Source of the DNA: Acetobacteraceae bacterium
GTDB taxonomy: Bacteria > Pseudomonadota > Alphaproteobacteria > Acetobacterales > Acetobacteraceae
NCBI GenBank assembly: GCA_019750465.1
Contig: JAIEOP010000348.1
Span: 1-50,059, forward strand
DNA length: 50,059 nt
Direction of reading: 5' to 3'
The notes beneath the pieces are model-generated. The model worked only from the letters and a program-made list of their open reading frames with translations. It was not told where the DNA came from and searched no databases. Positions 1-10,145 of the stretch are shown here, piece after piece. Each line of letters begins with the position of its first letter. The stretch's first letter is position 1. A program made the translations under genes and the position numbers.

Positions 1-94
1 CGCGGTGCGCCGCGCCGTCGGCGCCGCCCTGGTCGCGCTGCGCGCCGCCGCCCTGGGCCTGCCGCCGCGCCTGCCGCGGCTGTGGACGACGTGA
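1..94 (+). CDS. ureD: Urease accessory protein UreD, C-terminal end (partial)
   Basis: Only the last 30 codons lie in the window, read in the frame that ends at TGA 92-94. The visible tail is Ala/Leu/Arg-rich and ends in LPPRLPRLWTT; a proline-arginine followed by Trp close to the C-terminus is typical of UreD/UreH. UreD is the scaffold that joins apo-urease and recruits UreF and UreG during nickel insertion. Its place directly before ureA, in the usual ureDABCEFG order, is the main support. The start and most of the protein are outside the window. Confidence 0.75.
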   Translation, partial: AVRRAVGAALVALRAAALGLPPRLPRLWTT

Positions 95-142
95 GGGACC
101 CCCGGGCATGATCCTCCGCATCCGCAAGGGAGCCGACCGCGC

Positions 143-445
143 ATGAACCTGACGCCGCGCGAGAAGGACAAGCTGCTGATCGCCATGGCCGCGCAGGTGG
201 CGCGCCGCCGGCTGGAGCGCGGCGTGAAGCTGAACCACCCGGAAGCCGTGGCCCTGATCACCGACTACGTGGTGGAGGGTGCGCGCGACGGGCGCAGCGT
301 CGCGGAGCTGATGCGCGACGGCGCGGCGGTGATCACGCGCGACCAGGTGATGGACGGCATCGCCGGGATGATCCACGAAATCCAGGTGGAGGCGACCTTC
401 CCCGACGGCACGAAGCTCGTCACCGTGCACGATCCGATCCGCTGA
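143..445 (+). CDS. ureA: Urease subunit gamma
   Basis: A 100-residue protein, the normal length for UreA. It opens with [20 protein letters not shown] and keeps the family's [11 protein letters not shown] and [15 protein letters not shown] stretches and the [15 protein letters not shown] end. It is the smallest structural subunit of the cytoplasmic nickel enzyme that hydrolyses urea to ammonia and carbamate. The ATG at 143 follows a purine-rich AAGGGA about ten bases upstream. It lies 48 bases after ureD and 12 bases before ureB, so the three structural genes are almost certainly co-transcribed and co-translated. Confidence 0.97.
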   Translation: MNLTPREKDKLLIAMAAQVARRRLERGVKLNHPEAVALITDYVVEGARDGRSVAELMRDGAAVITRDQVMDGIAGMIHEIQVEATFPDGTKLVTVHDPIR

Positions 446-457
446 GAGGTGCCGCGC

Positions 458-762
458 ATGATCCCGGGCGAGATCCTCCCCGCCGCCGGCGATATCGAAC
501 TGAACGCCGGCCGCGACGCCATCGAGATCGAGGTGGCCAATACCGGCGACCGGCCCATCCAGGTCGGCAGCCACTACCACTTCGCCGAGACCAACCCGGC
601 GCTGCGCTTCGACCGCGCCGCGGCCATGGGGCGGCGCCTCGACATCGCCGCCGGCACCGCCGTGCGCTTCGAGCCGGGGCAGACGCGCGGCGTGCGGCTG
701 GTCGGCCTCGCCGGCGCGCGCATCGTGCACGGCTTCCGCGGCGAGACGGAAGGAGCGGTCTG

Positions 763-763
<1 letters not shown>
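458..763 (+). CDS. ureB: Urease subunit beta
   Basis: A 101-residue protein with the conserved [18 protein letters not shown] opening, the [15 protein letters not shown] core and the [18 protein letters not shown] segment of UreB. I start it at ATG 458, preceded by GAGAGG, rather than at the in-frame GTG 449, because the family begins at MIPGE. UreB forms the (UreABC)3 trimer with UreA and UreC. Its TGA (761-763) shares one base with the ATG of ureC, a typical coupling arrangement. Separate gamma and beta genes are the standard bacterial layout. Confidence 0.97.
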
Positions 764-2475
<1,712 letters not shown>

Positions 2476-2482
2476 GGCGCGG

Positions 2483-2998
2483 ATGACCGACGAACTTCCC
2501 CGCGCCGCCCGGGTCCTGCCCGCCGGCCACTGGATCGAGCGCACGGCGAAGGACGTCGTCGTGCTTGACTTCGACGACCGCTTCCGCCGCCGCAGGCGCT
2601 ATGTCGGCCAGCGGGGCCTGGCCTTCCTGCTCGACCTGGAGGACGCCGTGGCGCTGCGTGACGGCGACGGGCTGCTGCTGGAGGGGGTCGGCGGCGTCAT
2701 CCTCGTGCGCGCCGCGCCGGAGCCGCTGGTCGAGGTGCGGGCCGGGACGCCGGAGCGGCTGGCGCGCCTGGCCTGGCATCTCGGCAACCGCCACCTGCCC
2801 ACCGAGATCGGGGTCGACCGGCTGCTGATCCGCGACGACCATGTCATCGTGGAGATGCTCAAGGGCCTCGGCGCCGTGCTGCGCAGGGTCGATGCACCGT
2901 TCGACCCGGAGGGCGGCGCCTATGGCGAGCACAACCGGCAGCCCGGGCACCATCACCACCATCCGCATGGCGATGACGACCATCACCACCACCCCTGA
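2483..2998 (+). CDS. ureE: Urease accessory protein UreE, nickel metallochaperone
   Basis: A 171-residue protein starting at ATG 2483, seven bases after the ureC stop. The N-terminal peptide-binding domain is followed by the metal-binding domain, which keeps AWHLGNRHLPTEI and GLGAVLRRVDAPFDPEGGAYG as in the UreE family. The C-terminus is a histidine/aspartate run, with five His, then PHGDDD, then four His, of the kind that stores or hands over nickel. UreE delivers Ni(II) to UreG in the urease activation complex. The His-rich end overlaps the start of ureF in another frame, so both genes share the repeated CAC/CAT/ACC sequence. Confidence 0.94.
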   Translation: MTDELPRAARVLPAGHWIERTAKDVVVLDFDDRFRRRRRYVGQRGLAFLLDLEDAVALRDGDGLLLEGVGGVILVRAAPEPLVEVRAGTPERLARLAWHLGNRHLPTEIGVDRLLIRDDHVIVEMLKGLGAVLRRVDAPFDPEGGAYGEHNRQPGHHHHHPHGDDDHHHHP

Positions 2999-3683
2999 CC
3001 AGCCCGGCCCGGAGGCGCTGTACCGGCTGCTGGCCTGGCTCTCGCCGGCCTATCCGATCGGCGCCTACAGCTACAGCCACGGCCTGGAGATGGCGGTGGA
3101 GGAGGGGCGGGTGCGCGACCGCGCCGGCCTGGTCGCGTATATCGCCACCGTGCTGCGCGCCGGCGCCGGGCGCGTGGATGGTGCGCTCCTGGCGGCCGCC
3201 TACCGTGCCGCAGACGCGGAGGATGACGCGGCGCTGGACGAGGTGGCGCTGCTCGCCGCCGCCTGGCGCGGCACGGCGGAGACCGCGCTGGAGACCATGC
3301 AGCAGGGCACGGCCTTCGCCGGCGTGACGCACTCCGCCTGGCCGGAACCGCGCTTCGCCGCCTTCGCTGCGCGGCATCCGCGGCGCATCGCGCATCCCGC
3401 CGCATTCGGCGCCGCGGCTGCCTGGCACGGCATCCCCCTACGCCCGGCACTCGCGGGCTGGCTCGCCGGCTTCGCCGCCAACCTGGTCAGTGCCGGCGTG
3501 CGGCTGGTGCCGCTCGGCCAGACCGATGGCCAGATCGCCATCGCCACCCTGCACCCGGCGGTGGAGATGGCCACCGATGCGGCGCTGGTCGCGGAGCTGG
3601 ACCGCATCGGCAGCGCCGCGCCGATGCTCGACCTGCTCTCCATGCGTCACGAAACGCAATACACGAGGCTGTTCCGCTCATGA
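2967..3683 (+). CDS. ureF: Urease accessory protein UreF
   Basis: About 238 residues. [20 protein letters not shown] near the N-terminus is the family signature, followed by an all-helical Ala-rich body and a tail ([16 protein letters not shown]) typical of UreF. UreF works with UreD and gates UreG's GTPase during nickel insertion into urease. The start is uncertain: ATG 2967 and ATG 2973 are both in frame, both lie inside the 3' end of ureE, and neither has a clear ribosome-binding site, so translation probably depends on coupling to ureE. The TGA (3681-3683) overlaps the ureG start by four bases (ATGA). Confidence 0.92.
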   Translation: MAMTTITTTPDQPGPEALYRLLAWLSPAYPIGAYSYSHGLEMAVEEGRVRDRAGLVAYIATVLRAGAGRVDGALLAAAYRAADAEDDAALDEVALLAAAWRGTAETALETMQQGTAFAGVTHSAWPEPRFAAFAARHPRRIAHPAAFGAAAAWHGIPLRPALAGWLAGFAANLVSAGVRLVPLGQTDGQIAIATLHPAVEMATDAALVAELDRIGSAAPMLDLLSMRHETQYTRLFRS

Positions 3684-4306
3684 GCAATGGACCATTCAGG
3701 GTGGGCATCGGCGGTCCCGTCGGCTCCGGCAAGACGGCGCTGACGGAGAGGCTGTGCCGCCGCCTGCGCGACACGCACGACATCGCCGTCATCACCAACG
3801 ACATCTACACCAAGGAGGACGCGGAATTCCTCACCCGCGCCGGCGCGCTGGACCCTGCGCGCATCGCCGGCGTGGAGACCGGCGGTTGCCCGCATACCGC
3901 AATTCGCGAGGATGCCTCGATCAACCTCGCCGCCGTGCACGACATGGTGCAGCGCTTCCCGCTGCTGGAGATCCTGTTCATCGAGAGCGGCGGCGACAAC
4001 CTGGCCGCCACCTTCAGCCCGGAGCTGGCGGACCTGACGATCTACGTCATCGACGTCTCGGCCGGCGACAAGATCCCGCGCAAGGGCGGCCCCGGCATCA
4101 CCCGCAGCGACATGCTGGTGATCAACAAGATCGACCTCGCGCCGCTGGTCGGCGCCGATCTCTCGGTGATGGACCGCGACGCGCGGCGCATGCGGGGCGC
4201 CCGCCCCTTCATTTTCACCAACCTGAAGGAGGATCGCGGCGTCGCCGAGATCGCCGCCTTCATCCTGGAGCAGGGCGGCATCGCGCCGAGACGGACGGCG
4301 GCGTAG
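3680..4306 (+). CDS. ureG: Urease accessory protein UreG, GTPase
   Basis: A 208-residue SIMIBI-class GTPase. The P-loop [11 protein letters not shown] lies at about residues 11-21, the [12 protein letters not shown] switch region follows, and the nickel-binding CPH motif (C70, H72) is in [29 protein letters not shown] and the guanine-specificity segment NKIDL are also present. UreG hydrolyses GTP to drive nickel transfer into apo-urease. It closes the urease operon: the next gene runs in the opposite direction and the two stops are only three bases apart. No urea or nickel transporter follows within the window. Confidence 0.97.
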   Translation: MSNGPFRVGIGGPVGSGKTALTERLCRRLRDTHDIAVITNDIYTKEDAEFLTRAGALDPARIAGVETGGCPHTAIREDASINLAAVHDMVQRFPLLEILFIESGGDNLAATFSPELADLTIYVIDVSAGDKIPRKGGPGITRSDMLVINKIDLAPLVGADLSVMDRDARRMRGARPFIFTNLKEDRGVAEIAAFILEQGGIAPRRTAA

Positions 4307-4309
4307 CGG

Positions 4310-5980
4310 TCACGCCTCGCCGTAGTGCACGCGCCGGTAGGGGCGGCTGACCACCGTGTCGTCCGTGTGCACGTCCCACAGCCCGGCGCTGTTCGCCGCC
4401 TGATGCTCGGCGAACAGGCCAGCCATGCGGCCCAGCGCGTTCACCGTCGTGCCGCGCACGCCGAAGCCGTTGGCGACGCCGGCGAGATCGCCGCGACCGT
4501 GGGTGACGGTCTCCGCGCTCATGCCATGCGCCCGGAATTTGTGGATCTCGGCGCCATAGCCGCCATCGTTGATCACCGCCATCAGCAGGCGCAGCCCCTG
4601 GCGGCGGATCGTCTCCAGCTCCTGGATGTGCATGAGCAGGGAGCCGTCGCCCTCGATCAGCAGCACCTTGCCGTCGCCGCGCGCGGCGGCGACGCCGATC
4701 GCCGCGGGCAACCCGTTGCCGATGGCTCCGAAATCGCTGACCACATGGTACTTCTCCGCGGCGCGGCCCTTCAGGTGGGTCGTGGCGATGCCGAAGTAGT
4801 GGCCGCCGCCGATCACCACGTCCCAGTCCTTCGGCACGATGGCGTCGAGTTCCATCGTCGCCTTGCGCGGATCGACGACGCCGGCGGCGATGGGGAACTC
4901 CTTGCGGTCAGGGTGGTCGGCGGCGATCTGCGCGGCCAGCTCGGCGCCACGGAAGGCAGTGCGGGCGCCGATGCCCCGCTGCGCCAGGCGGTTTGCCACC
5001 GCCTCAGCCGCCGCGAGCGCATCGGCGCGGATGTGCAGGTCGGCGGTGCGCAGCCCCTGCCAGAGGCCGCGCGGCGCGGTGTCGATCTGCACGGTGCGCG
5101 CACCAGGATAGAGGTAGCCGCTCTCGGTCGTGTAGGTGCCGAGGCCGACGCCGATGCCGATGACGAGATCGGATTCGGCAAAGCGCTCGCGCCCGAAATC
5201 GGAGGAATAGGCACCGGCGATGTCGAGCGCGAAGGGGTTGCCGGTGAACAGCCCCTTGGCCTGCAACGAGGTCGCCAGCAGCGCGCCGGAGGCCTCGGCC
5301 AGGGCTTCGATCGCGTCCCGCGCGCGGGAAAGCTTGGCGCCGCGGCCGGCGATGATGATCGGCCGCTCCGCCTCCGCGATCATGTCGCAGAGCCGGTCCA
5401 CCAGGGCGGGATCGGCCGCGGGGCGCTGCGGCGTCGGCAGCCACTCGGCCGAGGGCGCGTAGTCCATGAAGTGCGGCCAGGGCTGCTTCTGCAGATCCAT
5501 CGGAATCGACAGCACCACCGGCCGGCGTTCCAGCGCCGCGGTGTGGAAGGCCTCCCGCACGCAGTCCAGCGCGCGATCCACGGTGCGCACCGGGATGTAG
5601 GCGGCGCCCGTGGCGAGCGCGAGCGGCGCCATGTCGATCTGCTGGATGTAGTAGGCGGCGGAAAGCGGCGCATCCCCCGCGAAGACCACCACCGGCACGG
5701 CGGCGCGCGAGGCGATGGACAGCGCCGTCATGATCTGCGTGAAGCCCGGCCCGCAGGTCGTCGAGGCAACGCCGACCTTGCCGGTGGCGCGGGCGTAGCC
5801 GTCCGCCATGGCGACCGCGCAGTGCTCGTGCCGGGCGTGGACCACCTGCACTCCCGGCAGGCGCGACATCGCCTCCGACCAGTACATGTTGGCGTCGCCC
5901 ATCAGGGTGAACAGCGTGTCGCAGCCCTCGGCCGCGAAGGCCTGGGCGAGCACGTCGGAGACCTGCGGGGTCTTGGCCAT
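4310..5980 (-). CDS. Thiamine-pyrophosphate-dependent enzyme, acetolactate synthase / benzoylformate decarboxylase-like
   Basis: A 556-residue protein with the three-domain fold of the acetolactate synthase family. The N-terminal pyrimidine-binding domain has the cofactor-activating Glu in HARHEHCAVAMADGYAR (E52). The central domain is seen around IIIAGRGAKLS. The C-terminal diphosphate domain has GDGSLL (444-446) and the metal-binding Asn in VINDGGYG (N471). Such enzymes decarboxylate or condense 2-oxo acids; the substrate cannot be read from sequence. The start at 5980 has GGAAGGA upstream, and the stop of the CoxG-like gene is only two bases away, so the two are coupled. It is probably not anabolic IlvB, because no regulatory subunit lies beside it. 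Confidence 0.85.
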   Translation of the reverse strand: MAKTPQVSDVLAQAFAAEGCDTLFTLMGDANMYWSEAMSRLPGVQVVHARHEHCAVAMADGYARATGKVGVASTTCGPGFTQIMTALSIASRAAVPVVVFAGDAPLSAAYYIQQIDMAPLALATGAAYIPVRTVDRALDCVREAFHTAALERRPVVLSIPMDLQKQPWPHFMDYAPSAEWLPTPQRPAADPALVDRLCDMIAEAERPIIIAGRGAKLSRARDAIEALAEASGALLATSLQAKGLFTGNPFALDIAGAYSSDFGRERFAESDLVIGIGVGLGTYTTESGYLYPGARTVQIDTAPRGLWQGLRTADLHIRADALAAAEAVANRLAQRGIGARTAFRGAELAAQIAADHPDRKEFPIAAGVVDPRKATMELDAIVPKDWDVVIGGGHYFGIATTHLKGRAAEKYHVVSDFGAIGNGLPAAIGVAAARGDGKVLLIEGDGSLLMHIQELETIRRQGLRLLMAVINDGGYGAEIHKFRAHGMSAETVTHGRGDLAGVANGFGVRGTTVNALGRMAGLFAEHQAANSAGLWDVHTDDTVVSRPYRRVHYGEA

Positions 5981-5982
5981 GG

Positions 5983-6582
5983 TCAGCGTGTCCTTCCGAG
6001 AAGCGAGCGGAGCCAGGAGAGGAGGGCCCGCCAGATCAGGCCGGCGCCGCTCAGCGCGCGCGCCGGGGGCGGGGGAGGGGGCGGCGGTGCCACCTGGGGG
6101 TTCGCGGCGGTTGGTTCGGGTGTCGGCGCGGCGGCGCGGCGTTCGGCCACCAGCGCCGCGACATTCGCCGCGAACTCCGTCAGCAGCGCGCGCGCCAGGT
6201 GCACGCCGCCGGCATTCGCGAAGGTCTCCAGCGGTCCGGTCACGGTGAAGCTGCCCTGTACCGTCAGCCGCGTGGCGTCGCCCTCGACCGTGGCCTCCAT
6301 GGAGCCGGTGGACAACGCGCGGGAGGCACCGCGCCCGTCGACGCCGCGGCCCTCCATGGTGCAGCGGTGGGCGGCATCGTCGAAATCCAGCCTCGCCTCG
6401 CCGCGGAACACCGCCGCCGTGGGTCCGAACTTCACCCGGATGGAGCCGCGCCAAAGCCCGTCACCGCTGTCGGGCGCGAGCTGCGCGCCGGGGATGCAGC
6501 CCACCACCGCCTGCGGGTCGCGCAGCAGCGGCCATACCTCCGCGAGCGGCGCCGCGATGCGCGTCTGTTCCGTGATGTCCAT
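5983..6582 (-). CDS. CoxG-like SRPBCC protein with C-terminal membrane-associating helix
   Basis: A 199-residue protein. Residues 1 to about 145 match the CoxG/SRPBCC fold: ITEQTRIAAPLAEVWPLLRDP, then VVGCIPGAQL, then IRVKFGP and ATRLTVQGSFTVTGPL. A proline-rich linker with eight consecutive prolines follows. The last 20 residues (GLIWRALLSWLRSLLGRTR) are a hydrophobic-basic helix like the tail that anchors CoxG to the membrane. In carboxydotrophs CoxG recruits CO dehydrogenase to the membrane. Here it sits between a Bug gene and a TPP enzyme, and the Cox-type molybdenum hydroxylase is 14 kb away. Its partner is unknown. Confidence 0.8.
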   Translation of the reverse strand: MDITEQTRIAAPLAEVWPLLRDPQAVVGCIPGAQLAPDSGDGLWRGSIRVKFGPTAAVFRGEARLDFDDAAHRCTMEGRGVDGRGASRALSTGSMEATVEGDATRLTVQGSFTVTGPLETFANAGGVHLARALLTEFAANVAALVAERRAAAPTPEPTAANPQVAPPPPPPPPARALSGAGLIWRALLSWLRSLLGRTR

Positions 6583-6658
6583 CAGGCTTCCGGTCGGGGA
6601 GGATCCTCGACCGCAAGCCTGCGCACTGGGGCGCGGGCGCGCAAGACCCCCCGCCGGC

Positions 6659-7633
6659 TCAGCGGTCCTTCCAGGGCCGCTTCGTCCAGAGGTCGCGCAC
6701 CATGGCGTCGGTTTCCTGCGCCATCTGCAGATAGGCCGCGCCGATCAGCGGCCGCAACGGCATGAACTGGCGCTCCGCGTCCGCCAGGAAGACCGGGTCC
6801 GCCAGCGCCCCGGCGAACGCAGTCTCCAGCTTCGCGGCGATCGGCCGCGGCAGGCCGGGCGGGCCGAGGATGCCGCGCGAGGCACCGGTGACCAGGTCGA
6901 AGCCGAGCTCGCGCATCGTCGGCACGTCGGGCGCCCAGCGCGCGCGCTGCGGCGCGGCGGTGGCCAGGGCGCGCAGCTTGCCTTCGCGCATCTGCGCGAT
7001 GCCGTCATGGATGTTGATCGCCGCCAGATCGAGGTGCCCGCCCAGCAGCTGGCCGAACAGCGGAGCGTTTCCCGTGAAGGGCACATGCACCAGCGGCGGG
7101 ATGCCGCTCAGCGCCTCGAAGGCCAGCAGGAAGATATGGTCGTCCGAGCCGATGCCGGTGGTCGCGCAGCTGAGCTGCCCCGGACGTGCCTTCGCCGTGG
7201 CGATCAGGTCCGCGAGGCTGCGGATCGGGCTGTCGCCCGGCACATAGAAGGCGTTCGCGTCATCGACGATGTTGGCGATGAAGGTGAAGTCCAGGGCGCG
7301 GTAGCGCGCCGGGCGCTCGATGGGGATCGACATCTGCGCGGGGATGGAGGTGGCGCCCAGCGTGTAGCCGTCGGGCGCGGCGTTGAAGGCCGCTTCCAGG
7401 CCGATCTGCCCGCCGGCGCCGGCGCGGTTCGTCACGACCACCTGCATGCCCGGAACGCGTCGCGCCACATGCGGCATGATCATCCGCGTCATGGTATCGA
7501 CCGGCCCGCCCGCGTTGGCGAGCACGATGACCTCGACCGGACGATCCCCGGGCCAGGCGGTCTGGGCGCGGACGATGCGCGGCAGGGCGAGTGCCCCCAG
7601 CGCGCCGGCGCCGAGGTGGCGGCGGGAAATCAT
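6659..7633 (-). CDS. Bug-family tripartite tricarboxylate transport substrate-binding protein
   Basis: A 324-residue periplasmic binding protein. An N-terminal export signal with twin arginines (MISRRHLGAGALGALALP) ends near RAQTAWPGDRPV. It is followed by Bug/TctC landmarks: VEVIVLANAGGPVDTMTR, VVVTNRAGAGGQIGLEA, AAPDGYTLG and a late PDVPTMRELGFDL. Bug proteins bind carboxylates, amides or aromatics. The ATG at 7633 has GGGAGG upstream. No TctA/TctB membrane genes are nearby, so it is an orphan receptor. It heads the leftward operon with the CoxG-like and TPP genes, whose substrate it may import or sense. Confidence 0.92.
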   Translation of the reverse strand: MISRRHLGAGALGALALPRIVRAQTAWPGDRPVEVIVLANAGGPVDTMTRMIMPHVARRVPGMQVVVTNRAGAGGQIGLEAAFNAAPDGYTLGATSIPAQMSIPIERPARYRALDFTFIANIVDDANAFYVPGDSPIRSLADLIATAKARPGQLSCATTGIGSDDHIFLLAFEALSGIPPLVHVPFTGNAPLFGQLLGGHLDLAAINIHDGIAQMREGKLRALATAAPQRARWAPDVPTMRELGFDLVTGASRGILGPPGLPRPIAAKLETAFAGALADPVFLADAERQFMPLRPLIGAAYLQMAQETDAMVRDLWTKRPWKDR

Positions 7634-7772
7634 CGTGGTCCTCCCTTGGTTCGTTCTTCTGCATGCCAGGGTGAACCACGTCGGGTGCCCGTTTCAAGCA
7701 CGACGCGCGGGCTTCCCCTCGCCGCCGATCCGCACCACGATCCCGGCGGAGCCGCAGGGGAGGAGTGCGCCG
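7634..7772. promoter_or_regulatory. Divergent promoter region between the Bug and MFS genes
   Basis: These 139 bases separate two divergently transcribed genes, so both promoters should be here. On the minus strand TTGAAA followed 18 bases later by CACCCT is the best -35/-10 pair I can see, ahead of GGGAGG and the Bug ATG. On the plus strand only the strong Shine-Dalgarno GGGGAGGAG before ATG 7773 is clear. No obvious operator dyad is present. Confidence 0.35.
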
Positions 7773-9038
7773 ATGCCGGATGCGCCGGGGCCGGGCCGGA
7801 CGGCGATGCCCGTCAGCGTGGAATCGCGCGCCTCCTGGGTCGTCGCCGTCACCGTGCTCTTCGTCATCGCGATCGCCTATGGCGGGCCGCTGATCGCCGT
7901 CGTGGGGCTGCGCGAGATCGCCGAGGAGATGGGCGGCGCGCGGTCCGTGCCGGGGCTGGCCTTCTCGCTGGCCTGGCTCGGTTCCGCCGTCGGCGGCATC
8001 GCCATGGGGCGCATCGCGGAGCGCATCGGCGTGCGGTGGACCGTGGCCTTCGGCGCCTGCATGATCGGGATCGGCCTTGCGATCTCCGCCGGCGGCGAGC
8101 CCTGGCAGCTCTGGGTCGGGCACGGGCTGTTCATGGGCCTGCTCGGCAATGCCGGCATCAACGCGCCGCTCTACGTCTATGTGAGCTGCTGGTTCGACCG
8201 GCGGCGCGGCACGGCGCTGGCGCTGATCTCCTCCGGCCAGTACGTCGCCGGCGCGGTCTGGCCCTCGGTCTTCGAGCGTACCATCGGCGCCTGGGGTTGG
8301 CGCGCGACGATGCTGGTCTTCGCCGTCGGCGCGGCGATTGCCATCGTGGCATTGGCGATGCTGGTGCTGCGGCCGCCGCCGGAGGCGCCGCGCGCCCTGC
8401 CGGGATCGCCGGCCGCGGGTCCCGCGCCGGGCGCGCGGGTGCTCGGGCTGAGGCCGAACGTGGCAATGGCGGCGCTGGCCATCGCCGGCTTCCTCTGCTG
8501 CGTGCCGATGGCGATGCCGCAGGGGCACCTGATCGCCTTCTGCGGTGATCTCGGCATCCCGGGCTCGCGCGGCGCGGCGATGCTCTCCGTGCTGCTCGTC
8601 TGCGCCTTCATCAGCCGCCAGATCTGGGGCTGGGTGTCGGACCGCTTCGGGGGGCTGAACACGCTGCTGGCGGGCTCGATCTGCCAGGCGGTGGCGATGG
8701 TGGGGTTCCTGGTCACGCAGGACGAGGTGGGATTGTTCCTCGTCTCGGCCGTGTTCGGCCTCGGCTTCAGCGGGCTGATCCCGGCCTATGTGCTGACGGT
8801 GCGGGAGATCTTCCCGGCCTCGGAGGCCTCCTGGCGGATTCCGGTGGTGCTGCTGTTCACCGGCTCGGGCATGGCCTTCGGCGGCTGGCTGGCGGCGGTG
8901 ATCTACGACCATGTCGGCTTCTACGGCGCGGCGTTCGGCGCCGGCATCGGCCTCAACGTGGTGAATGCCGTGATCCTGGCCTTCCTGGTGTTCCGGTCCC
9001 GGTCGCGGCCGCCGCTTCTGGTGCCCGCCGCAGCCTGA
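7773..9038 (+). CDS. Major facilitator superfamily transporter
   Basis: A 421-residue integral membrane protein with about 12 hydrophobic segments in two halves. The first half begins VVAVTVLFVIAIAYGGPLIAVV, and the loop after segment 2 carries GRIAERIGVRW, the MFS motif A position. The halves are separated by a Pro/Ala-rich cytoplasmic loop around residues 205-225 (PPPEAPRALPGSPAAGPAPG). The second half repeats the pattern with GWVSDRFGGL. I start at ATG 7773 because GGGGAGGAG precedes it and the hydrophobic pattern begins soon after. It resembles MFS carriers for small carboxylates. Its divergent partner is a carboxylate-binding Bug gene, which fits but does not prove the substrate. Confidence 0.88.
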   Translation: MPDAPGPGRTAMPVSVESRASWVVAVTVLFVIAIAYGGPLIAVVGLREIAEEMGGARSVPGLAFSLAWLGSAVGGIAMGRIAERIGVRWTVAFGACMIGIGLAISAGGEPWQLWVGHGLFMGLLGNAGINAPLYVYVSCWFDRRRGTALALISSGQYVAGAVWPSVFERTIGAWGWRATMLVFAVGAAIAIVALAMLVLRPPPEAPRALPGSPAAGPAPGARVLGLRPNVAMAALAIAGFLCCVPMAMPQGHLIAFCGDLGIPGSRGAAMLSVLLVCAFISRQIWGWVSDRFGGLNTLLAGSICQAVAMVGFLVTQDEVGLFLVSAVFGLGFSGLIPAYVLTVREIFPASEASWRIPVVLLFTGSGMAFGGWLAAVIYDHVGFYGAAFGAGIGLNVVNAVILAFLVFRSRSRPPLLVPAAA

Positions 9039-9056
9039 CGGGGCGGCGCAGCCCGG

Positions 9057-10100
9057 TCAGGCCACCCGGCGCGCCGGCACCGAAACGCCCGGCCGCGGCA
9101 GGCCGATCGCCGGCGCCACGGCGCGGCCCATCAGCTCGATGGAGCGCAGCACGAAGGGATGCGGCGGATCGACGGAGTGCACCTGCACCGCAAGGTCGGT
9201 CGCGCGGTCCAGCACGCGGTCCGTGCGCAGCGACGCAGCCACCTCCTCCGGCGTGCCGAGATGCACGTCCTGGCGTCGGATCAGCTCCTCCACCGGCAGG
9301 TGCGCCGCGCCGGCATGGCCGCGCTCGGCCAGCCGCGCCTGGTAGCGGCGCAGCCCGATCTCGGCGAAGCGCAGTCCGTCGGCGCGGTCGTCCACCACGA
9401 AGACGGAGCGCGAGGCGAGGATGCGCGGCGCGACGCCGGGCGGCAGCGCCGCCAGGTAGGCGTCGACCATCGGGTCCTGGATGTCGGACAGCCGCGCATC
9501 GGGTTGCCCGTCCGGCCGCGGCTGGGTGCGCGAGAGCAGCAGCCCCGCGCCGCACACGCCGGCATGGCGCGCGCCGTTCACCGAGAAGGTCGCGTGCCAG
9601 ATCCGGCCCAGCAATTCGGGCCGCACCGGATAGATCCGGTCGCCGCCGGGCAGTTCGCGGCCGGCCAGCGCGTCCGTCAGCAGGGCCAGGTTGCGCTCGA
9701 ACACCGCGCGCCGGTCCTCGTCCGCCAGGCCGAAGGCGGCGAAGGCGGCGGGGTTGCCGCCCGAGCCGACGCCCAGCTCCAGCCGCCCGCCCGACATCAG
9801 GTCCAGCACCGCCGCATCCTCCGCGACACGGATCGGCAGCTCCATGGGCAGCGTGACGATGCCGGTGCCGAGGCGGATGCGGCCGGTGCGCGCGGCGATC
9901 TGCGCCAGGAAGACCAGCGGCGCCGGCAGCCCGCCCTCATGCTCGTGGAAGTGGTGCTGGGCGATCCAGGCGGAGTCGAAGCCCTCGGCCTCGGCGTGCA
10001 GGATCTGCGCGGTGGCCAGGCGGTAGCGCTCCGCCGCACTGCCCTCATCGAGCAGCCGCGAGAAGAAGCCGAGGCGCCGCAGCGGCGAGCCGGACTTCAT
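9057..10100 (-). CDS. Putative FMN-dependent luciferase-like monooxygenase (KPN_01858-like)
   Basis: A 347-residue flavoprotein of the bacterial luciferase superfamily. It shows GFDSAWIAQHHFHEHEGGLP, RIRLGTGIVTLP, AEDAAVLDLMSGGRLELGVG and, late in the protein, DVHLGTPEEVAASL and QVHSVDPPHP. To my recollection these fit the poorly characterised KPN_01858-type subfamily of the LLM class better than alkanesulfonate monooxygenase. It would use reduced FMN from a separate reductase, and none is encoded nearby. It is the last gene of a leftward set with a VOC protein and an enoyl-CoA hydratase, and converges with the MFS gene 18 bases away. Confidence 0.85.
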   Translation of the reverse strand: MKSGSPLRRLGFFSRLLDEGSAAERYRLATAQILHAEAEGFDSAWIAQHHFHEHEGGLPAPLVFLAQIAARTGRIRLGTGIVTLPMELPIRVAEDAAVLDLMSGGRLELGVGSGGNPAAFAAFGLADEDRRAVFERNLALLTDALAGRELPGGDRIYPVRPELLGRIWHATFSVNGARHAGVCGAGLLLSRTQPRPDGQPDARLSDIQDPMVDAYLAALPPGVAPRILASRSVFVVDDRADGLRFAEIGLRRYQARLAERGHAGAAHLPVEELIRRQDVHLGTPEEVAASLRTDRVLDRATDLAVQVHSVDPPHPFVLRSIELMGRAVAPAIGLPRPGVSVPARRVA

Positions 10101-10145
10101 GCAGGGGGCTCCATGGGGGTTGCCACCGGCGCGGCGTAGCGCCGA

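Noticed and set aside
4310-5980. Sulfoacetaldehyde acetyltransferase (Xsc), which would complete a taurine pathway with the aminotransferase
   Set aside because: The protein shows general acetolactate-synthase-family motifs only. Its N-terminal sequence does not resemble what I know of Xsc, and no phosphotransacetylase gene is adjacent.
4325-8548. A 1,407-codon open frame on the plus strand, and similar long frames elsewhere (for example 10528-14928 plus, 16627-19335 minus, 21841-24300 minus)
   Set aside because: They run opposite to, or in the wrong frame of, well-supported genes and translate to Arg/His/Ala/Gly-rich sequence without motifs. Such frames are expected where G+C is about 70% and stop codons are rare.
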